Shown here: in pieces, positions 13,334 through 13,743 of the stretch
Layout of the letters: each line of letters opens with the position of its first letter
How positions within the stretch are numbered: position 1 is the stretch's first letter
Assembly: GCA_019057975.1 (NCBI GenBank)
Contig: JAHLWJ010000104.1
Span: forward strand, 1 to 13,743
Origin: Promethearchaeota archaeon
GTDB taxonomy: Archaea; Asgardarchaeota; Lokiarchaeia; Sigynarchaeales; SOKP01
Direction of reading: 5' to 3'
DNA: 13,743 nt
Notes under the pieces: model-generated
What the model was told of the DNA's origin: nothing
Seen by the model: the letters and a program-made list of their open reading frames with translations, nothing else
Database searches by the model: none
Translations under genes and position numbers: made by a program

Positions 13334-13407
13334 CACATGTACTAACTCAATAATTCGGTAGCTTTTAGCGGAAAACCTATAGGATCTGAGGGGTTTCCTA
13401 ACCGGAT
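13334..13407 (+). repeat. Direct repeat copy 5, truncated at both ends
   Basis: About 74 bp corresponding to the middle of copy 1: the block TCAATAATTCGG...CTTTTAGCGGAAAACC followed by a GATCTGAGG.GTTTC stretch and ending at AACCGGA. The transposase-tail frame reads SGKPIGSEGFPNR and then changes to unrelated sequence at 13406. It is in the same orientation as the other four copies. Confidence 0.7.
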
Positions 13408-13732
13408 TGATTTTTGTACTGCCAATATTCTTGGTCGCCTAAAAGATTATGCTAAGATTCCTTATCCTTCTAAAAATTATTCAAACATCAGAGTTTTCTT
13501 TTCTTATTGGCTGTGCAAGAGAATAACACAGCAAGGCGGACAAGAATTAATGTATAGGTATAAAAGTTATAAGATTACCAAGAAAGAGATTTCTGATAGG
13601 AGCGGGGAAATAATGATGATGGTCAGGCCCTCGATGTTAGAAGACCTTAAATCAATTAAAAACATTGAAGGGCTACATTTATTTATTCCTTGTGGGAAGG
13701 GTATTTACAGGATGATTCCCTGCAGAAGATGA
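13406..13732 (+). pseudogene. 3' fragment of an unrecognised gene, fused to repeat copy 5
   Basis: From the break in repeat copy 5 an open frame runs to TGA at 13730-13732, encoding about 108 residues (starting IDFCTANILGRLKDYAKIPY). The same frame is open upstream through the repeat to 13346, but no ATG occurs before 13550. The coding quality before 13550 looks as good as after it, so the short 60-residue ORF from 13550 is probably the tail of a larger gene whose 5' part was lost when the repeat arrived. I do not recognise the product. Independent expression from ATG 13550 (AAGGCGG about 10 bases upstream) cannot be excluded. Confidence 0.5.
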
Positions 13733-13743
13733 TGAAATTTATA

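Noticed and set aside
2405..13407. CRISPR array
   Set aside because: The repeated unit is about 220 bp, spaced by kilobases and carries coding remnants and terminal inverted repeats; there are no short regularly spaced repeats or cas genes.

Overview
This is an AT-rich accessory region with the character of a defence island. Start codons are preceded by strong Shine-Dalgarno sequences (for example AAGGAGG at 7527-7533). Low GC and this start-site style suggest a low-GC anaerobic bacterium such as Bacillota or Atribacterota. No housekeeping marker is present, so the assignment is a guess.

Layout. (1) 2-1980: an unrecognised gene, possibly truncated by the window edge, converges on a leftward two-gene operon of a LexA-family repressor and a beta-class DNA methyltransferase. 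(2) 1981-2791: a clear promoter for the lexA-like gene, two copies of an inverted-repeat motif, and nested remnants of transposable elements. (3) 2792-7180: a tightly coupled five-gene rightward operon with two DNA methyltransferases, a 143-aa unknown, a two-motif LAGLIDADG-fold protein with both catalytic acids replaced, and a small PD-(D/E)XK nuclease. It reads as a restriction-modification system with an unusual restriction side. (4) 7541-9288: a GmrSD/SspE-like DUF262-DUF1524 gene split by a -1 frameshift at an A7 run inside its HNH part. (5) 9841-11577: an OLD-family ATPase-TOPRIM nuclease with no helicase partner beside it. (6) 11847-13299: a two-gene unit of a two-helix membrane protein with a PLD-like soluble domain and a DEDDy 3'-5' exonuclease, less AT-rich than its neighbours by spot count. 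(7) 13406-13732: a 5'-truncated gene remnant.

The organising feature is a roughly 220-bp repeat, present five times and always in the same orientation (2405, 7223, 9325, 11570, 13334). Copies lie before, between and after the rightward cassettes. Each carries the decayed last ~45 codons of what looks like a Y1/HUH (RAYT or IS200-like) transposase. The fullest copy has a perfect 10-bp terminal inverted repeat and a right-end hairpin. Remnants of at least two related elements are also present. Direct repeats between cassettes would allow deletion, duplication or exchange by homologous recombination. One repeat supplies the stop codon of the OLD gene and another is fused in frame to the terminal gene remnant.

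The modules look like independent anti-phage functions (restriction-modification, modified-DNA restriction, nucleotide-dependent nuclease, membrane-anchored sensor plus exonuclease). The candidates for something undescribed are the dead-LAGLIDADG plus PD-(D/E)XK restriction operon and the PLD-like membrane protein plus exonuclease pair.
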